Assembly: GCF_001594015.1 (NCBI RefSeq)
Contig: NZ_LTBC01000001.1
Coordinates: 1 to 64,000, forward strand
Reading direction: 5' to 3'
DNA: 64,000 nucleotides
Origin: Moorella mulderi DSM 14980
Lineage (GTDB): Bacteria > Bacillota > DSM-521 > Neomoorellales > Neomoorellaceae
The notes under the pieces are model-generated. The model was not told where the DNA came from. It saw only the letters and a list, made by a program, of their open reading frames with translations, and searched no databases. The first letter of the stretch is position 1. Each line of letters starts with the position of its first letter. A program made the position numbers and the translations under genes. Shown here one piece after another: positions 25,545 to 34,949 of this stretch.

Positions 25545-26744
25545 TTGCCGGCCTTAAAACTGCTCTCCGTCTTTGCATTGATGATGGTGCTCCTCTGGCT
25601 GCGCGCCCCGCTGGCGCCGGTGATTTTCGGGAGTTCATGCCTCCTGGCCCTCCTTTACCGCCTTGCCCCGGCCGCTTTTCTGGCTGCCCTAAGGCAAACC
25701 CTTACGGACCCGGCCACCATTGAATTGGAGATTGTCCTGGTGCTGATTATGCTTTTTGAGCGTTTGCTGGGGAAGCATGGCTACCTGGATAGGATGCTGG
25801 CCGGTTTACACAACCTCCTCCCCAACCGCCGCCTCCTGGCGGCCATGTTACCCGCCTTTATCGGCCTGATGCCTTCCCTGGGCGGCGCCTTCTTTTCCGC
25901 CCCCCTGGTCGCCCAGGCAACGGCGGATACCCCCCTGTCCGCCGAGGAAAAAAGCTTTATCAATTATTATTACCGCCACATCTGGGAATACTGCCTGCCC
26001 CTTTACCCCAGCCTTTTAATCACCTCCCGGGTCTGCGAACTGCCCCTGACAAAATTAATCCAGGCCCTGCTTCCTTACGGCCTGCTGGTAGCCCTGCTGG
26101 GGTGGCCGTTCCTGCGGCGTATCCCGGTAGCAAAGGGCCGTCCCGGCACCGGCTGCTATCCCCTGGTTAAAGAGGTACTGCTCAACATCCTGCCCGTGCT
26201 AGCCATAGTGCTAATGGTCCTGGTATTTCAAGTACGGGTCCTCATTGCCGTAGGGCTGGTTCTGGGAGTGCTCCTGGTGCGCCACCGCTATACCCCGCTG
26301 CAATTCTTGCCTCTCTTCCGGGAAGCCGTACAGGTGAAAATCCTGGTCCTCGTCCTGGGGATCATGTTCTTTAAACAGATGATTCTAACTACCGGGGCTG
26401 TGGCCAGCCTTTCCTACCTCCTGGAAGCACTGGCCGTACCGGAGTTTATCGTCTTCGGGATATTCGGCTTGCTGGTAGGCATAATAACCGGCACGGTTTC
26501 TTATTCCATGGGCATTATTTTTCCCGTCGTGGTGGCTGCTACCGGCGGGCAGGTAAGTATGCCCCTGGCGGTGTTTGTTTTTATAGCCGGATTTACGGGA
26601 GCCATGTTCACTCCCATGCACCTCTGCCTGACCCTGACGGTCGATTTCTTCCGCGCCGACCTGCGCCAGGTCCTCCGGATGCTGGTGCTCCCCGAAGCGG
26701 CACTTCTCGTCGTAGCCGCTGCTGTATATATAATAGCTACTTAA
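25545..26744 (+). CDS. DUF401 family permease, copy 1
   Basis: 399 residues with about ten membrane helices. The PAFIGLMPSLGGAFFSAPLV and IWEYCLPLYPS blocks are typical of DUF401, a family related to anion/gluconate-type transporters. TTG start, with GGGAAGGTG upstream, shared exactly with copy 2 at 33,256. The copies are the same length and align along their whole length with no gap apparent. Substrate unknown. It stands just upstream of a radical SAM gene, probably co-transcribed. Confidence 0.85.
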   Translation: MPALKLLSVFALMMVLLWLRAPLAPVIFGSSCLLALLYRLAPAAFLAALRQTLTDPATIELEIVLVLIMLFERLLGKHGYLDRMLAGLHNLLPNRRLLAAMLPAFIGLMPSLGGAFFSAPLVAQATADTPLSAEEKSFINYYYRHIWEYCLPLYPSLLITSRVCELPLTKLIQALLPYGLLVALLGWPFLRRIPVAKGRPGTGCYPLVKEVLLNILPVLAIVLMVLVFQVRVLIAVGLVLGVLLVRHRYTPLQFLPLFREAVQVKILVLVLGIMFFKQMILTTGAVASLSYLLEALAVPEFIVFGIFGLLVGIITGTVSYSMGIIFPVVVAATGGQVSMPLAVFVFIAGFTGAMFTPMHLCLTLTVDFFRADLRQVLRMLVLPEAALLVVAAAVYIIAT

Positions 26745-26817
26745 TTGGCGGCCGAAAGTACCCAAAACCAGTAGGAACTCTAACTTGCCCAATCAGAATG
26801 GAGACATGTAGGGAGCC

Positions 26818-27603
26818 ATGTTTAAATTATATGAAACCGCCTGTCGGAGCGCCCTCAACCGTTCCCGCATCCCCGGCATGGACTACTGTTTGAACCCTTA
26901 TACCGGGTGCAGCCATGGATGCATCTATTGTTATGCCAGCTGCATGGCGCGCTTCAGCGGCTGCCAGGAAAAATGGGGTTTCTTCGTCCAGGTCAAGACG
27001 AACTTTGTCGAAGTGCTGGCCGCCCAGTTAAGGAGGCCCAAAAAGGGAAAGGTTATGCTGGCCAGCGTTACTGACGCCTACCAGGCTATCGAAAGAAAAT
27101 ATGGCCTGACGCGAAGGTGTTTGGAACTATTAACCCGGAGCGGGTTGGAAGTATCCATCCTCACCAAATCTGACCTGGTCATTAGGGATGTAGAGCTATT
27201 AAGGGCAATGCCCGCCGCCGAGGTCGGCTTTACCATTACTACCCTGGATGACAAACTGGCCGGGGTGCTGGAACCCGGCGCGCCTTCTCCTTCCCGGCGC
27301 CTGGCGGCCCTGGAAAAGCTGGCCGGGGCCGGCATCAAGACCTGGGTTTTTGTCGCCCCGGTGATACCAGGCCTGACGGATGCTCCTGAAGACCTTGCCG
27401 CCATAACAAAAGCGGCCGGCATGGCCGGTGCCCGGGAAGTAGACTTTGATCCGTTGAATTTTTACCCTGGGGCCGTGGCCGGTATTAAAGGCCTCATCGC
27501 CAGGCACTGGCCCCGGGGTAAGAGTGCTTTTGATCATGCTTGCCGCGATCCGGTTGCCTACCGGCAGCGACTGGAAGGGCTAATCAAGCAACTCAATAAA
27601 TAA
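26818..27603 (+). CDS. radical SAM protein, SplB-like
   Basis: 261 residues. The cluster-binding CSHGCIYC motif (CxxxCxxC) lies at about residues 31-38, preceded by LNPYTGC, the hallmark of the SPL-like/Rv2578c group. A TIM-barrel core follows with TDAYQAIERKYGLTRRCLE and LTKSDLVIRDVELL. The family includes spore photoproduct lyase relatives whose substrates are often unknown. ATG with GTAGGGAG upstream, 73 bp after the DUF401 gene. Complete at both ends. Confidence 0.88.
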   Translation: MFKLYETACRSALNRSRIPGMDYCLNPYTGCSHGCIYCYASCMARFSGCQEKWGFFVQVKTNFVEVLAAQLRRPKKGKVMLASVTDAYQAIERKYGLTRRCLELLTRSGLEVSILTKSDLVIRDVELLRAMPAAEVGFTITTLDDKLAGVLEPGAPSPSRRLAALEKLAGAGIKTWVFVAPVIPGLTDAPEDLAAITKAAGMAGAREVDFDPLNFYPGAVAGIKGLIARHWPRGKSAFDHACRDPVAYRQRLEGLIKQLNK

Positions 27604-27723
27604 GCACCGCCGGGCCTGCCATCAATGCGGTTAGGGTCTTGCACCGGTGGTTGCACCCTAAACCGCCCGGAAAACCTCACTTCCTGCTATAGCACCCGGG
27701 TGTTGCAAAGCTATGACGAGATA

Positions 27724-27863
27724 TTAAGAAGTTGTTACAGAATCAGGGGGTGCCGGTTCTGGCGGCGCCTCCGGCAGGGTCATGGTGACGCAAAGCCCAT
27801 GCCCGGTGGGGAGGCAAAGGTAAGGTTGCCGCCATGGCGGCGGAGTACTTCCAAATCGTTGCC
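27724..27863 (-). pseudogene. C-terminal remnant of a histidine kinase
   Basis: The minus strand reads LEVLRRHGGNLTFASPPGMG and, after a one-base shift, CVTMTLPEAPPEPAPPDSV to a stop. This is the end of a HATPase domain (the 'HGG...S.pG.G..F.v.LP' block). Only this tail remains. It could be the other half of the kinase whose HAMP-HisKA fragment lies at 23,393 on the opposite strand. The rest of 27,604-27,896 shows nothing. Confidence 0.55.
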
Positions 27864-27896
27864 GGGCTTTCTGGAGAGCCAATATTGTTCCCGCCT

Positions 27897-30125
27897 TTAC
27901 TCAACGGGTATAGCCAGGGTGTTTTGCTCCTGCAGGGTGGTCAGGTCGTGGGCCTTGATCATCGCCCGGGAGAGGGTGTAGAGGGAATTGTCGATGTAGA
28001 GGATGCGATTCACGTTTTTCTGGTCTTCGTACCGGTGCTGCCCGGCCCGCAAGAAGTCCTGGTCGTCCAGGTGGGTGACCCGGCCGCGCAGGGTAAAGCC
28101 CTGCTCCAGGTTAATATGGTAAACGTAGGCCCCCTGGAAGGTGAACTCGCCGTAAGCCGGCGGGCCACCGGGACTGGCCGCTGCCTTATTTTTTACTTCC
28201 ATGACGGTGACGGGGAAGGCCAGCAAGCCCTTCTCCCGATCAAAAAGGAGGGCCTTGTGGTTACGCAGCAGTTCGGAGTCAGTACCACGGTCGCCGATGC
28301 TCTCCTTGAATTTCTCCACTGGGTGCTGGACGTCGCTGACATCGAAAAGGGCCATCTTCATCCCCTGGTAAAAGGTCATGGTGTCCCGCTCGTTACCCTG
28401 GAAGTCTTTGACCGGCATCTCGATGGTATCCTTGCCAAAACCGATGATATAGTTTTCATCGTAGGGATGCAGGTAATCGCTGTAGCCGGGAATCTTCAGG
28501 GCGCCCAGGATCTTCGGCTGCTGCGGGTCCTGGAGGTCGATAACAAAGAGGGGGTCCACTTTCTTGAAGGTGACCATGTAGCCGCGGCCGCCCATGAAAC
28601 GCACCGAATAGATGCGCTCGCCGGGGGCGATGTCCTCCAGTCGGCCTGCCACCTGCAGCCCCGCATCGAGAATGTAGACGTTATTCTTAGCGGTGTATGC
28701 ATCGCTACGCCAGACCTCACCCCTGGTAGTAGCCACGCGGAAGTAACCCTGGTACTCGTCCATGGAAAATTGGTTCAGCACCGTTCCCGGAACTTCGCCC
28801 TGGGCCAGGTACTTTGTGCGTCCCTGATCCAGGGCAAATTTATACAGAGTAGTTCTGGCATCTCCGGCCGGCCTGGGCCAGATAAAGGGCCGGCGCGGCG
28901 GTACCGCTACTGAGGAAGCGGACGTATCTGGCTGCAGGCCGGGAGCCGGCTGCGGCAGGGGCTTGACCTCCGGCGCCCGGTAATGGGTAACAGCCACATA
29001 CAGGTTCTCCGGGGAGGCGTAGATGTTTTCCCCGGCCCCCAGGTAGGTGGCTATATGCATTTCCTCCTGCGGGCGGTCCAGGTTCAGTCCGGCTACCAGC
29101 AGGTAATTGGCGTCGGCGAAGTCGGGGAAGTAGCGGATGTCCCGGTAATCAACGAGCACCCAGCTGGAACCGCGGGCGGAATCGCGGTAGGACGGTCGGG
29201 CGTCCCCCTTCTCGTTCATGATGTAGTAGTAGTCAAGGTAGCGGTTGGCCACCAGGTACAGGGCGGTGCCGATCTTACGCGAAGAAACATAATTCCCTTC
29301 CAGCTCTACCTCCCGGACCTGCTTGAGATGCTCCCTGTCACCCAGGTCGTAAATAATCGCTTTAACTACCGTCTCCCTGCGGGTAGGCGGGGGGAAGATT
29401 TCCGGCACCGGGCCACCGGGGCGCAGCAGGGGAGCTATTTGAGCAGGACTGCCGGCCGCAGCGGGGTCCTGTGGTCCCCCGGGCGGCTGCGGGGCACCTC
29501 CGCTGGGTCCGGTTTGCGGTTTTAAGGGCGGCCCGGCCGGCTGCCAGGGAATATCCCGGTGGGTGGACCCGATGACCACCAGGTATTTATCGTCGACATA
29601 GAGTTCCCGCGGGGTGAACTTTTCTTCCGGAAATGCCAGGATGCTGGTCACCTGCATCGCCGCCGCCGGGTAGGCCCGCGCCACCACCACCCGCCGGCCG
29701 TTGACCTGGTAGATGTACTGGCCATCGGTTTTGACGATGTCAGCCTCATCCACACCGGCTACCTGGACGTTAGTGCGGGAGTAATTCGCTCCCGGCGAAG
29801 CCGCCGGGGCCGCGGCTGGCGCCCGCATCGGGGCGGCCTCATGGACCGTGTTTGCCGCCATGTCGGCTTTCATCATGACGCCGACGCCGTAACGGGGCTT
29901 CTCCCGCTGCACCTTCTCCAGCAGGGCCTTCAGGTTGGCATAGGAACCCACCACCGGCAGTTCCGGCGGCCGGCCCTGGTCGTCCCCGGACCCGCCGGCA
30001 GCACCGGTGGCCCCGAAGGCCGCCCCGGTCAAAAGCCTGGTCAGGGCCGGAACCGACCCGAAGGTTCCCAGGAGAACCAGGGCCAGTATCAGGGCCGGTA
30101 CGGCGAACAGCAATAACTTGCGCAT
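27897..30125 (-). CDS. secreted beta-propeller domain protein
   Basis: 742 residues. Signal/anchor helix (about 5-22), a low-complexity linker, then the NVQVAGVDEADIVKTDGQYI opening and IYQVNGRRVVVARAYP that define the COG4880 'secreted protein with C-terminal beta-propeller' family. A Pro/Gly-rich insertion lies at about 195-245. Further blades run to the C-terminus (HLDDQDFLRAGQHRYEDQ, NRILYIDNSLYTLSRAMIKA). Complete, with GGAAGG upstream. Probably extracellular. Substrate unknown. Confidence 0.85.
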   Translation of the reverse strand: MRKLLLFAVPALILALVLLGTFGSVPALTRLLTGAAFGATGAAGGSGDDQGRPPELPVVGSYANLKALLEKVQREKPRYGVGVMMKADMAANTVHEAAPMRAPAAAPAASPGANYSRTNVQVAGVDEADIVKTDGQYIYQVNGRRVVVARAYPAAAMQVTSILAFPEEKFTPRELYVDDKYLVVIGSTHRDIPWQPAGPPLKPQTGPSGGAPQPPGGPQDPAAAGSPAQIAPLLRPGGPVPEIFPPPTRRETVVKAIIYDLGDREHLKQVREVELEGNYVSSRKIGTALYLVANRYLDYYYIMNEKGDARPSYRDSARGSSWVLVDYRDIRYFPDFADANYLLVAGLNLDRPQEEMHIATYLGAGENIYASPENLYVAVTHYRAPEVKPLPQPAPGLQPDTSASSVAVPPRRPFIWPRPAGDARTTLYKFALDQGRTKYLAQGEVPGTVLNQFSMDEYQGYFRVATTRGEVWRSDAYTAKNNVYILDAGLQVAGRLEDIAPGERIYSVRFMGGRGYMVTFKKVDPLFVIDLQDPQQPKILGALKIPGYSDYLHPYDENYIIGFGKDTIEMPVKDFQGNERDTMTFYQGMKMALFDVSDVQHPVEKFKESIGDRGTDSELLRNHKALLFDREKGLLAFPVTVMEVKNKAAASPGGPPAYGEFTFQGAYVYHINLEQGFTLRGRVTHLDDQDFLRAGQHRYEDQKNVNRILYIDNSLYTLSRAMIKAHDLTTLQEQNTLAIPVE

Positions 30126-30293
30126 TAATTTTTCACCTTCCTCTGCAATGAGATGTGGGATGTCGGCGAGGTGGCCACGCCACCATGAGGGTCTCCTCTA
30201 AAGGGGCATCAACCCCTCATAAGCAGCTTCTTAATTTATATAGACGCCGGTTGAACCTTCCCGGTTCCCATGTCCCGCTATAAAAATTGCCTT

Positions 30294-30433
30294 TCACGCC
30301 GTTTTTCCCGGCCCGAACAGGAGGTCCAGCAGCCAGGCGGCGGTGAGCATTAAGAGCGGTATGATGGTAAAGGCATACCTGACGGTGGGGATAAACATCA
30401 ACTGGATGGCCGTCAGGAGGAAAATAAAGCTTT
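30294..30433 (-). pseudogene. C-terminal fragment of a membrane protein (glycosyltransferase-like)
   Basis: The minus strand reads FIFLLTAIQLMFIPTVRYAF then TIIPLLMLTAAWLLDLLFGP and a stop. The pattern resembles the last two helices of ArnT/PMT-type lipid-linked glycosyltransferases. It begins right where the ecfT remnant ends, so it sits at a recombination joint. Confidence 0.4.
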
Positions 30434-30606
30434 AGCGGAGGGCGACGACCACCAGGGCCGCAGTAAGGAACAAACAACCGGAGATTACTCCCGGGTCCAG
30501 TCGCCGGAAGGTAGAAGTCCGCAACGAAATGCGGGGACCGGCGCCGAAACCGCGGGTTTCCATGGTGATGGCCATAGTCCGCGCCCGCTGGGCCTGGATG
30601 ATCCTT
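30432..30606 (-). pseudogene. 3' fragment of an ecfT/cbiQ gene
   Basis: The minus strand encodes QRARTMAITMETRGFGAGPR and then ISLRTSTFRRLDPGVISGCL up to its stop. This closely matches the C-terminus of EcfT at 43,806-44,561 (QRARTMAISMETRAFGAGPR...). Only the last 58 or so codons are present, facing the start of the 30,677 gene. Probably a duplicated and truncated copy. Confidence 0.85.
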
Positions 30607-30676
30607 AAAGGCGGGAACCAATGCCTCCCTTCCAGCGTCTGTAAAATTAGGAGAAAGACAAAAGGAGGCATAATCC

Positions 30677-32989
30677 ATGTATCACGCCCAGAAACCACTT
30701 AAGTCCCTGGTCCTGCTGGCCTTATTCTTCCTGCTGGCAGGGCTCATCCCCGCCACCGCCCTGGCCAAGACGGAAGGGATAGCTATTTTTGTCGACGGCC
30801 GGGAGCTCAACCTGGAGGAGCCGGCTGTTATCCAGGACGGCTACCTTCTGGTCCCTGTAAGAAACCTGGCGGCGGCCCTCCAGGCCAGGGTGGCCTGGAG
30901 CGACGAGAGCAGGACGGTTTTAATCACCACGCCGGAAACCACCATCGTCTTGAAGGTTGGCAGCAAAGAAGCATTGAAAAATGGCGAGAAGCTCTCCCTC
31001 CCTGTGCCAGTGCAAATAATTAACGGCCGCAGCATAGCGCCTTTGCGTTTCCTGGCGGGAGTCCTGGGCGCCGCGGTGGCCTGGGATGAACAGAACCTGA
31101 CGGCCACCATCACCACCCCGCCGGCGCCGGTACCGGAACGGGCATACAGCGGGGCCTTCCCGGCGCGGGTTGCCTTTACCGCCAACGGTATCCTCTATCT
31201 CCTGGACGGTAGCCGTACTGGGGCCAAACCGGTACGGGTAACTAAAGAAGGCACCGTCGTGACGATTCTGGGCTGGTCCCCCGACGGCCAGTGGCTGGCC
31301 TACCTGCAACGGGAAAAGCAGGAAGAGTGGGCCGCCAAACCTTACCTCTGGGTGGTTAAGGCCGACGGGAGTGGCGCCTTCCAGGTAGACCCGCGGCCGG
31401 TGCTGGCAAAGGCGTCCTGGTCGCCGGCAGCCAGCATCCTGGCCTACAGTACCCAGGGGCCTGGTGGCGGTTACGCCCCGGATATGAACCTGAAGCTCGC
31501 CGCTATAGAAAGCGGCCAGGCTAGAGTAACGACGCTGATACCGGACAAAGGTGAGCTGGTAGAAGACTTCGCCTGGGCTCCGGACGGCCAGAGCCTGGCC
31601 CTCTCCCTGCCGCGCACTGAAGATCAGCCCCTGCGTATCGACCGCCTGACCTTGAAGGGCGAGCGCCATAATTTGCTCACCCTGGGCGAGGCCGGGACAG
31701 CGGTGGACGAGATCTATTTCAGCTATGCAACAGGATTAAAGTGGTCTCCCAACGGCCGCTACCTGGCCTACTACCTCCACTTCAACGCAGCTTCCCTCTC
31801 CGCCGACGGGGTACCCCTCGAGGTGCTGGACTTAGATAATCCCCGTCAACCCCTTGACCTGGGGACCAGCCTGCCCTACCGCCAGTGGCTGGCCTGGTCC
31901 CCGGACGGCGATAGACTGGCCTTTATCCAGGGCAGCGGCAGGGAAGCGACGGCCAACAAGCGCCTGTGTATTGTAACCCTTCCGGGAGGTAAGATTACAT
32001 TTTACGACCAGCCCGGCAGGGTGGATACCCAACCCCTGTGGCTACCCGCCCCATATGACGGCGTCCTCTTCTGCCGCGGCCTGGAAACAACAGCCTGGAA
32101 AGGCAAGCAACTATCCGGAGTGCTGGTGAGCGACCAGCGTATCTGGTTGGCGGCGAGCAACGGCCGGGCCCGGCCTCTGACAGCCGGCCTGCCCGAAAAT
32201 GCCGACTGCTACCCCTCCGTCTCCCCGGACGGGCAGGACCTCTACTTCCTGCGCCTGGACAGCGCCGGCAGCGGCTCTCTATGCCTGCAATCCCTGGACG
32301 GCGGGTCGGTAGTGGAGCTGGTACGGAACATAGGCGGCTGGACAGGTTACTACGGCAATTACTACCCGGCGTGGGTAAGCATCTACTACCTGAATAAAAA
32401 AATTAGGGCCATCGGTAAGCTGGTGGTGAGCAACGTCGAAGGCCGTCACTTTGAACTGGAAACTGACCGGGACCGCCTGGTGCTGCTGCCAGAAGAAGGC
32501 TCCACCGGTGTAGCTAAGGATCTGGAGAAATACGCCGGCCGGACGGTGATGGTGATAGGAACCCTCACCAAGGAGCCCAATATCTATATGCAGGGACCCA
32601 TCATGCGGGTGAACTCCGTCATGCCGGTACAATCCCCTACCCCGGCGAGTAACGGCGAGGAAAACCTCGCTGCCAGCATTGACTCTTTCACTATTGCTCC
32701 ACCCGACCTGGTAATTAAGGGGAAAAGCCTGGCCCGGGTGGAGATCTGGGCCGTACCAACCGGGACGGGGGTAACCGAGAAGGATTATACCCTCCTCGGC
32801 CAGGCCAGCAAGCAAGCTGAAACTGGCAGTCAACAGGTGTGGACTTTTCCCATCCCCCGGGTAACCATCCTGGCTACTGAAATTTTTGCCAGGGGCTATG
32901 ATGAACAGGGCCGCGATGCCGGCAGGGTCTCCCTGCCTGTCGAAGGCGTCACCGCATTGAATAAAGCCCTGGGGACTGTGAGTAATTAA
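30677..32989 (+). CDS. stalk-domain plus TolB-like beta-propeller protein
   Basis: 770 residues. Signal peptide (about 1-30, ends ALA), a copper-amine-oxidase N-type stalk domain (about 35-145: GYLLVPVRNLAAALQARVAW, SIAPLRFLAGVLGAAVAWDE), then six or seven TolB/WD40-like blades with the repeated GWSPDGQWLAYL, AWAPDGQSLALSL, KWSPNGRYLAYYL and AWSPDGDRLAFI motif. The last 200 residues form an unassigned beta-rich domain. Probably a surface-bound binding protein. Complete, with AAAGGAGG upstream and a strong terminator behind. Confidence 0.88.
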   Translation: MYHAQKPLKSLVLLALFFLLAGLIPATALAKTEGIAIFVDGRELNLEEPAVIQDGYLLVPVRNLAAALQARVAWSDESRTVLITTPETTIVLKVGSKEALKNGEKLSLPVPVQIINGRSIAPLRFLAGVLGAAVAWDEQNLTATITTPPAPVPERAYSGAFPARVAFTANGILYLLDGSRTGAKPVRVTKEGTVVTILGWSPDGQWLAYLQREKQEEWAAKPYLWVVKADGSGAFQVDPRPVLAKASWSPAASILAYSTQGPGGGYAPDMNLKLAAIESGQARVTTLIPDKGELVEDFAWAPDGQSLALSLPRTEDQPLRIDRLTLKGERHNLLTLGEAGTAVDEIYFSYATGLKWSPNGRYLAYYLHFNAASLSADGVPLEVLDLDNPRQPLDLGTSLPYRQWLAWSPDGDRLAFIQGSGREATANKRLCIVTLPGGKITFYDQPGRVDTQPLWLPAPYDGVLFCRGLETTAWKGKQLSGVLVSDQRIWLAASNGRARPLTAGLPENADCYPSVSPDGQDLYFLRLDSAGSGSLCLQSLDGGSVVELVRNIGGWTGYYGNYYPAWVSIYYLNKKIRAIGKLVVSNVEGRHFELETDRDRLVLLPEEGSTGVAKDLEKYAGRTVMVIGTLTKEPNIYMQGPIMRVNSVMPVQSPTPASNGEENLAASIDSFTIAPPDLVIKGKSLARVEIWAVPTGTGVTEKDYTLLGQASKQAETGSQQVWTFPIPRVTILATEIFARGYDEQGRDAGRVSLPVEGVTALNKALGTVSN

Positions 32990-33002
32990 CCATCTGGCTA
33001 CC

Positions 33003-33040
33003 AAAGCTTTAGCTCCGGTCAACCGGAGCTAAAGCTTTTT
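33003..33040 (+). terminator. strong intrinsic terminator
   Basis: Stem AAAGCTTTAGCTCCGG/CCGGAGCTAAAGCTTT with a TCAA loop and TTT tail, after the TolB-like gene. Nothing else is recognised between 33,041 and 33,255 apart from the leader of the DUF401 copy. Confidence 0.9.
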
Positions 33041-33255
33041 AGTTAACGTGCCGGGCGGCGGCCTCGCCAGGTCGATTCGCTGATAATACTTGAGCCTCTG
33101 GAGGACACGAACGATATCGACTCAGTCTAATCACCACTTGTAACCGCTACGCAGGTATAGTAAAATAAGCCAGAAAGCCGTTGTAATAACTTTATCAATT
33201 TAATAAACACTTATGCCATCCTTTTTAGGCAAAAAACTCCCGGGAAGGTGAACCC

Positions 33256-34455
33256 TTGCCTGCCTTTAAATTGTTAGCCGTCTTCGCATTGATGATGGTG
33301 CTTCTCTGGCTGCGGGCCCCGCTGGCACCGGTAATTTTTGGGAGTTCATGCCTCCTCGCCATTCTTTACCGCCTCAGCCCGGTCGCCTTTCTGACCACCT
33401 TCGGGCAAACCATTACGGACCCGGCCACCATTGAACTGGAGATAGTCCTTTTACTGATTATGTTGCTGGAACACCTCCTGGGCAAGCACGGTTACCTGGA
33501 AAGGATGCTGGCCAGTTTACGTAACCTCCTGCATAACCGCCGCCTCCTGTTAGCGGTGTTGCCAGCCTTGATAGGCTTGATGCCTTCCCTGGGGGGTGCC
33601 CTATTTTCTGCCCCCCTGGTCGCCCAGGCGGCAGCTGACACTCCCCTGACCGCGGAAGAGAAAAGTTTCGTCAATTATTTTTACCGCCACATATGGGAGT
33701 ACTGCCTGCCCCTCTACCCGAGTCTTTTAATAACCGCCCGTGTTTGCGGGATACCCCTGGCGCAATTAATCCAGGCTACGGTTCCCTATGCCCTGCTGGT
33801 GGCCCTGCTGGGAATACCCGTCCTGCGGCGGATCCCAGTGGTCAAGGAACACAGCAGCACCGACTATTTTCTCCTTGCCAGGGAGGTCCTTATCAACATC
33901 TCCCCGGTCCTGGCCGTAGTTTTAATGGTCCTGCTGCTGCAGGTCAAGATGTGGGCGGCCGTTGGCCTCGTCGTAGCGGTGCTCCTGATCCGCCACCGTT
34001 ATACCCCCGCCCGCGCCTTCCGGATGAGCCGGGAAGCCGTGCAGGTAAAAACCCTGCTCCTCGTTCTGGGTATCATGTTCTTCAAGCAGATAATTTTAGA
34101 AACCCGGGCCGTCGACGGCCTGGCCTACCTCCTGGAAACCCTGGCCATACCGGAGTTCGTGGTTTTCGGGACGTTCGGCTTCCTGGTCGGTTTGATCACC
34201 GGCACTGTTTCTTACTCCATGGGGATAATTTTCCCCGTAGTGGTGGCTGCTACCGGCGGTCAGATAGAAATGCCCCTCGTGGTATTTGTCTTTGTGGCCA
34301 CATTTACCGGGGCCATGTTTACCCCCATGCACCTGTGCCTGACATTGACCGTCGACTTCTTTAAAGCCGACCTGCGTAAAGTCCTCAAAATGCTCATCCT
34401 GCCGGAAGCCGCCCTCCTGTCCATCGCCGCCGCCCTGTATGTTATGTTTAAATAG
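33256..34455 (+). CDS. DUF401 family permease, copy 2
   Basis: 399 residues, the same length as copy 1 at 25,545 and closely similar along its length (both contain MMVLLWLRAPLAPVIFGSSC and VSYSMGIIFPVVVAATGG). TTG start after CCGGGAAGGTGAA, which corresponds to the leader of copy 1. About ten membrane helices. The two copies are direct repeats about 7.7 kb apart at DNA level and flank the radical SAM and two propeller genes. Differences are spread evenly, so the duplication is not recent. Substrate unknown. Confidence 0.85.
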   Translation: MPAFKLLAVFALMMVLLWLRAPLAPVIFGSSCLLAILYRLSPVAFLTTFGQTITDPATIELEIVLLLIMLLEHLLGKHGYLERMLASLRNLLHNRRLLLAVLPALIGLMPSLGGALFSAPLVAQAAADTPLTAEEKSFVNYFYRHIWEYCLPLYPSLLITARVCGIPLAQLIQATVPYALLVALLGIPVLRRIPVVKEHSSTDYFLLAREVLINISPVLAVVLMVLLLQVKMWAAVGLVVAVLLIRHRYTPARAFRMSREAVQVKTLLLVLGIMFFKQIILETRAVDGLAYLLETLAIPEFVVFGTFGFLVGLITGTVSYSMGIIFPVVVAATGGQIEMPLVVFVFVATFTGAMFTPMHLCLTLTVDFFKADLRKVLKMLILPEAALLSIAAALYVMFK

Positions 34456-34550
34456 GTGCGGGCCCCTTGCCGGATGCAGGCGGGGTGGCCAGTAAGACCA
34501 CAAGCGCGCTTTCTCCCCCTTCTTTGTTGTTTTTCTAATCGCCATTTCCC

Positions 34551-34603
34551 TTGACAAACAAGCTGGCGAAAGTTATATTGTGGTTAATTAGATTTATTTC
34601 TAA
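34551..34603 (+). promoter_or_regulatory. promoter and possible operator of sdpR-sdpI
   Basis: -35 TTGACA (34551-34556), 17-bp spacer, -10 TATATT (34574-34579). A TTAGA/TCTAA inverted repeat (34588-34592, 34599-34603) overlaps the start site and could bind the ArsR-type repressor encoded next. Confidence 0.75.
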
Positions 34604-34631
34604 ATATCCCGGAAGGGAAGGATGAAAGGCC

Positions 34632-34949
34632 ATGGGGTTAAACGCCCTCTTCAAGGCCCTGGGTGATGAGACCCGCCGGGAAATCCTGCGCCGGCTGGCC
34701 CGGGGAGATATGGCCGCCGGGGAGATTGCCGCAGCCTTCGACCTCTCCTGGCCGACCATCTCCCACCACCTCAGTGTTCTTAAGGAGGCGGGCCTGGTGC
34801 AGGATGAGAAAAAGGGGCAGTACGTCATCTATTCCCTGAACACCACTGTTTTTCAGGATATTGCGGGATGGCTGTTCGACCTGCTGGGGACAATAACGGA
34901 ACGGCAGCCAGCCAAAAAAGGGGAGGCGCGTAAAGAGAATGGAAAATAG
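34632..34949 (+). CDS. sdpR: ArsR-family regulator, SdpR-like
   Basis: 105 residues. Winged helix-turn-helix: LFKALGDETRREILRRLARG (about 5-25), then IAAAFDLSWPTISHHLSVLK (recognition helix, about 34-53) and the wing ...KGQYVIYSLN. No metal-binding cysteines of the ArsR type are present. It matches the SdpR group, which represses sdpRI until the membrane immunity protein sequesters it. It overlaps sdpI by 11 bases, so the pair is co-translated. Confidence 0.88.
   Translation: MGLNALFKALGDETRREILRRLARGDMAAGEIAAAFDLSWPTISHHLSVLKEAGLVQDEKKGQYVIYSLNTTVFQDIAGWLFDLLGTITERQPAKKGEARKENGK

Noticed and set aside
27834-28913. 359-codon plus-strand open frame
   Set aside because: Antisense to the beta-propeller gene, which has a signal peptide and family motifs on the minus strand.
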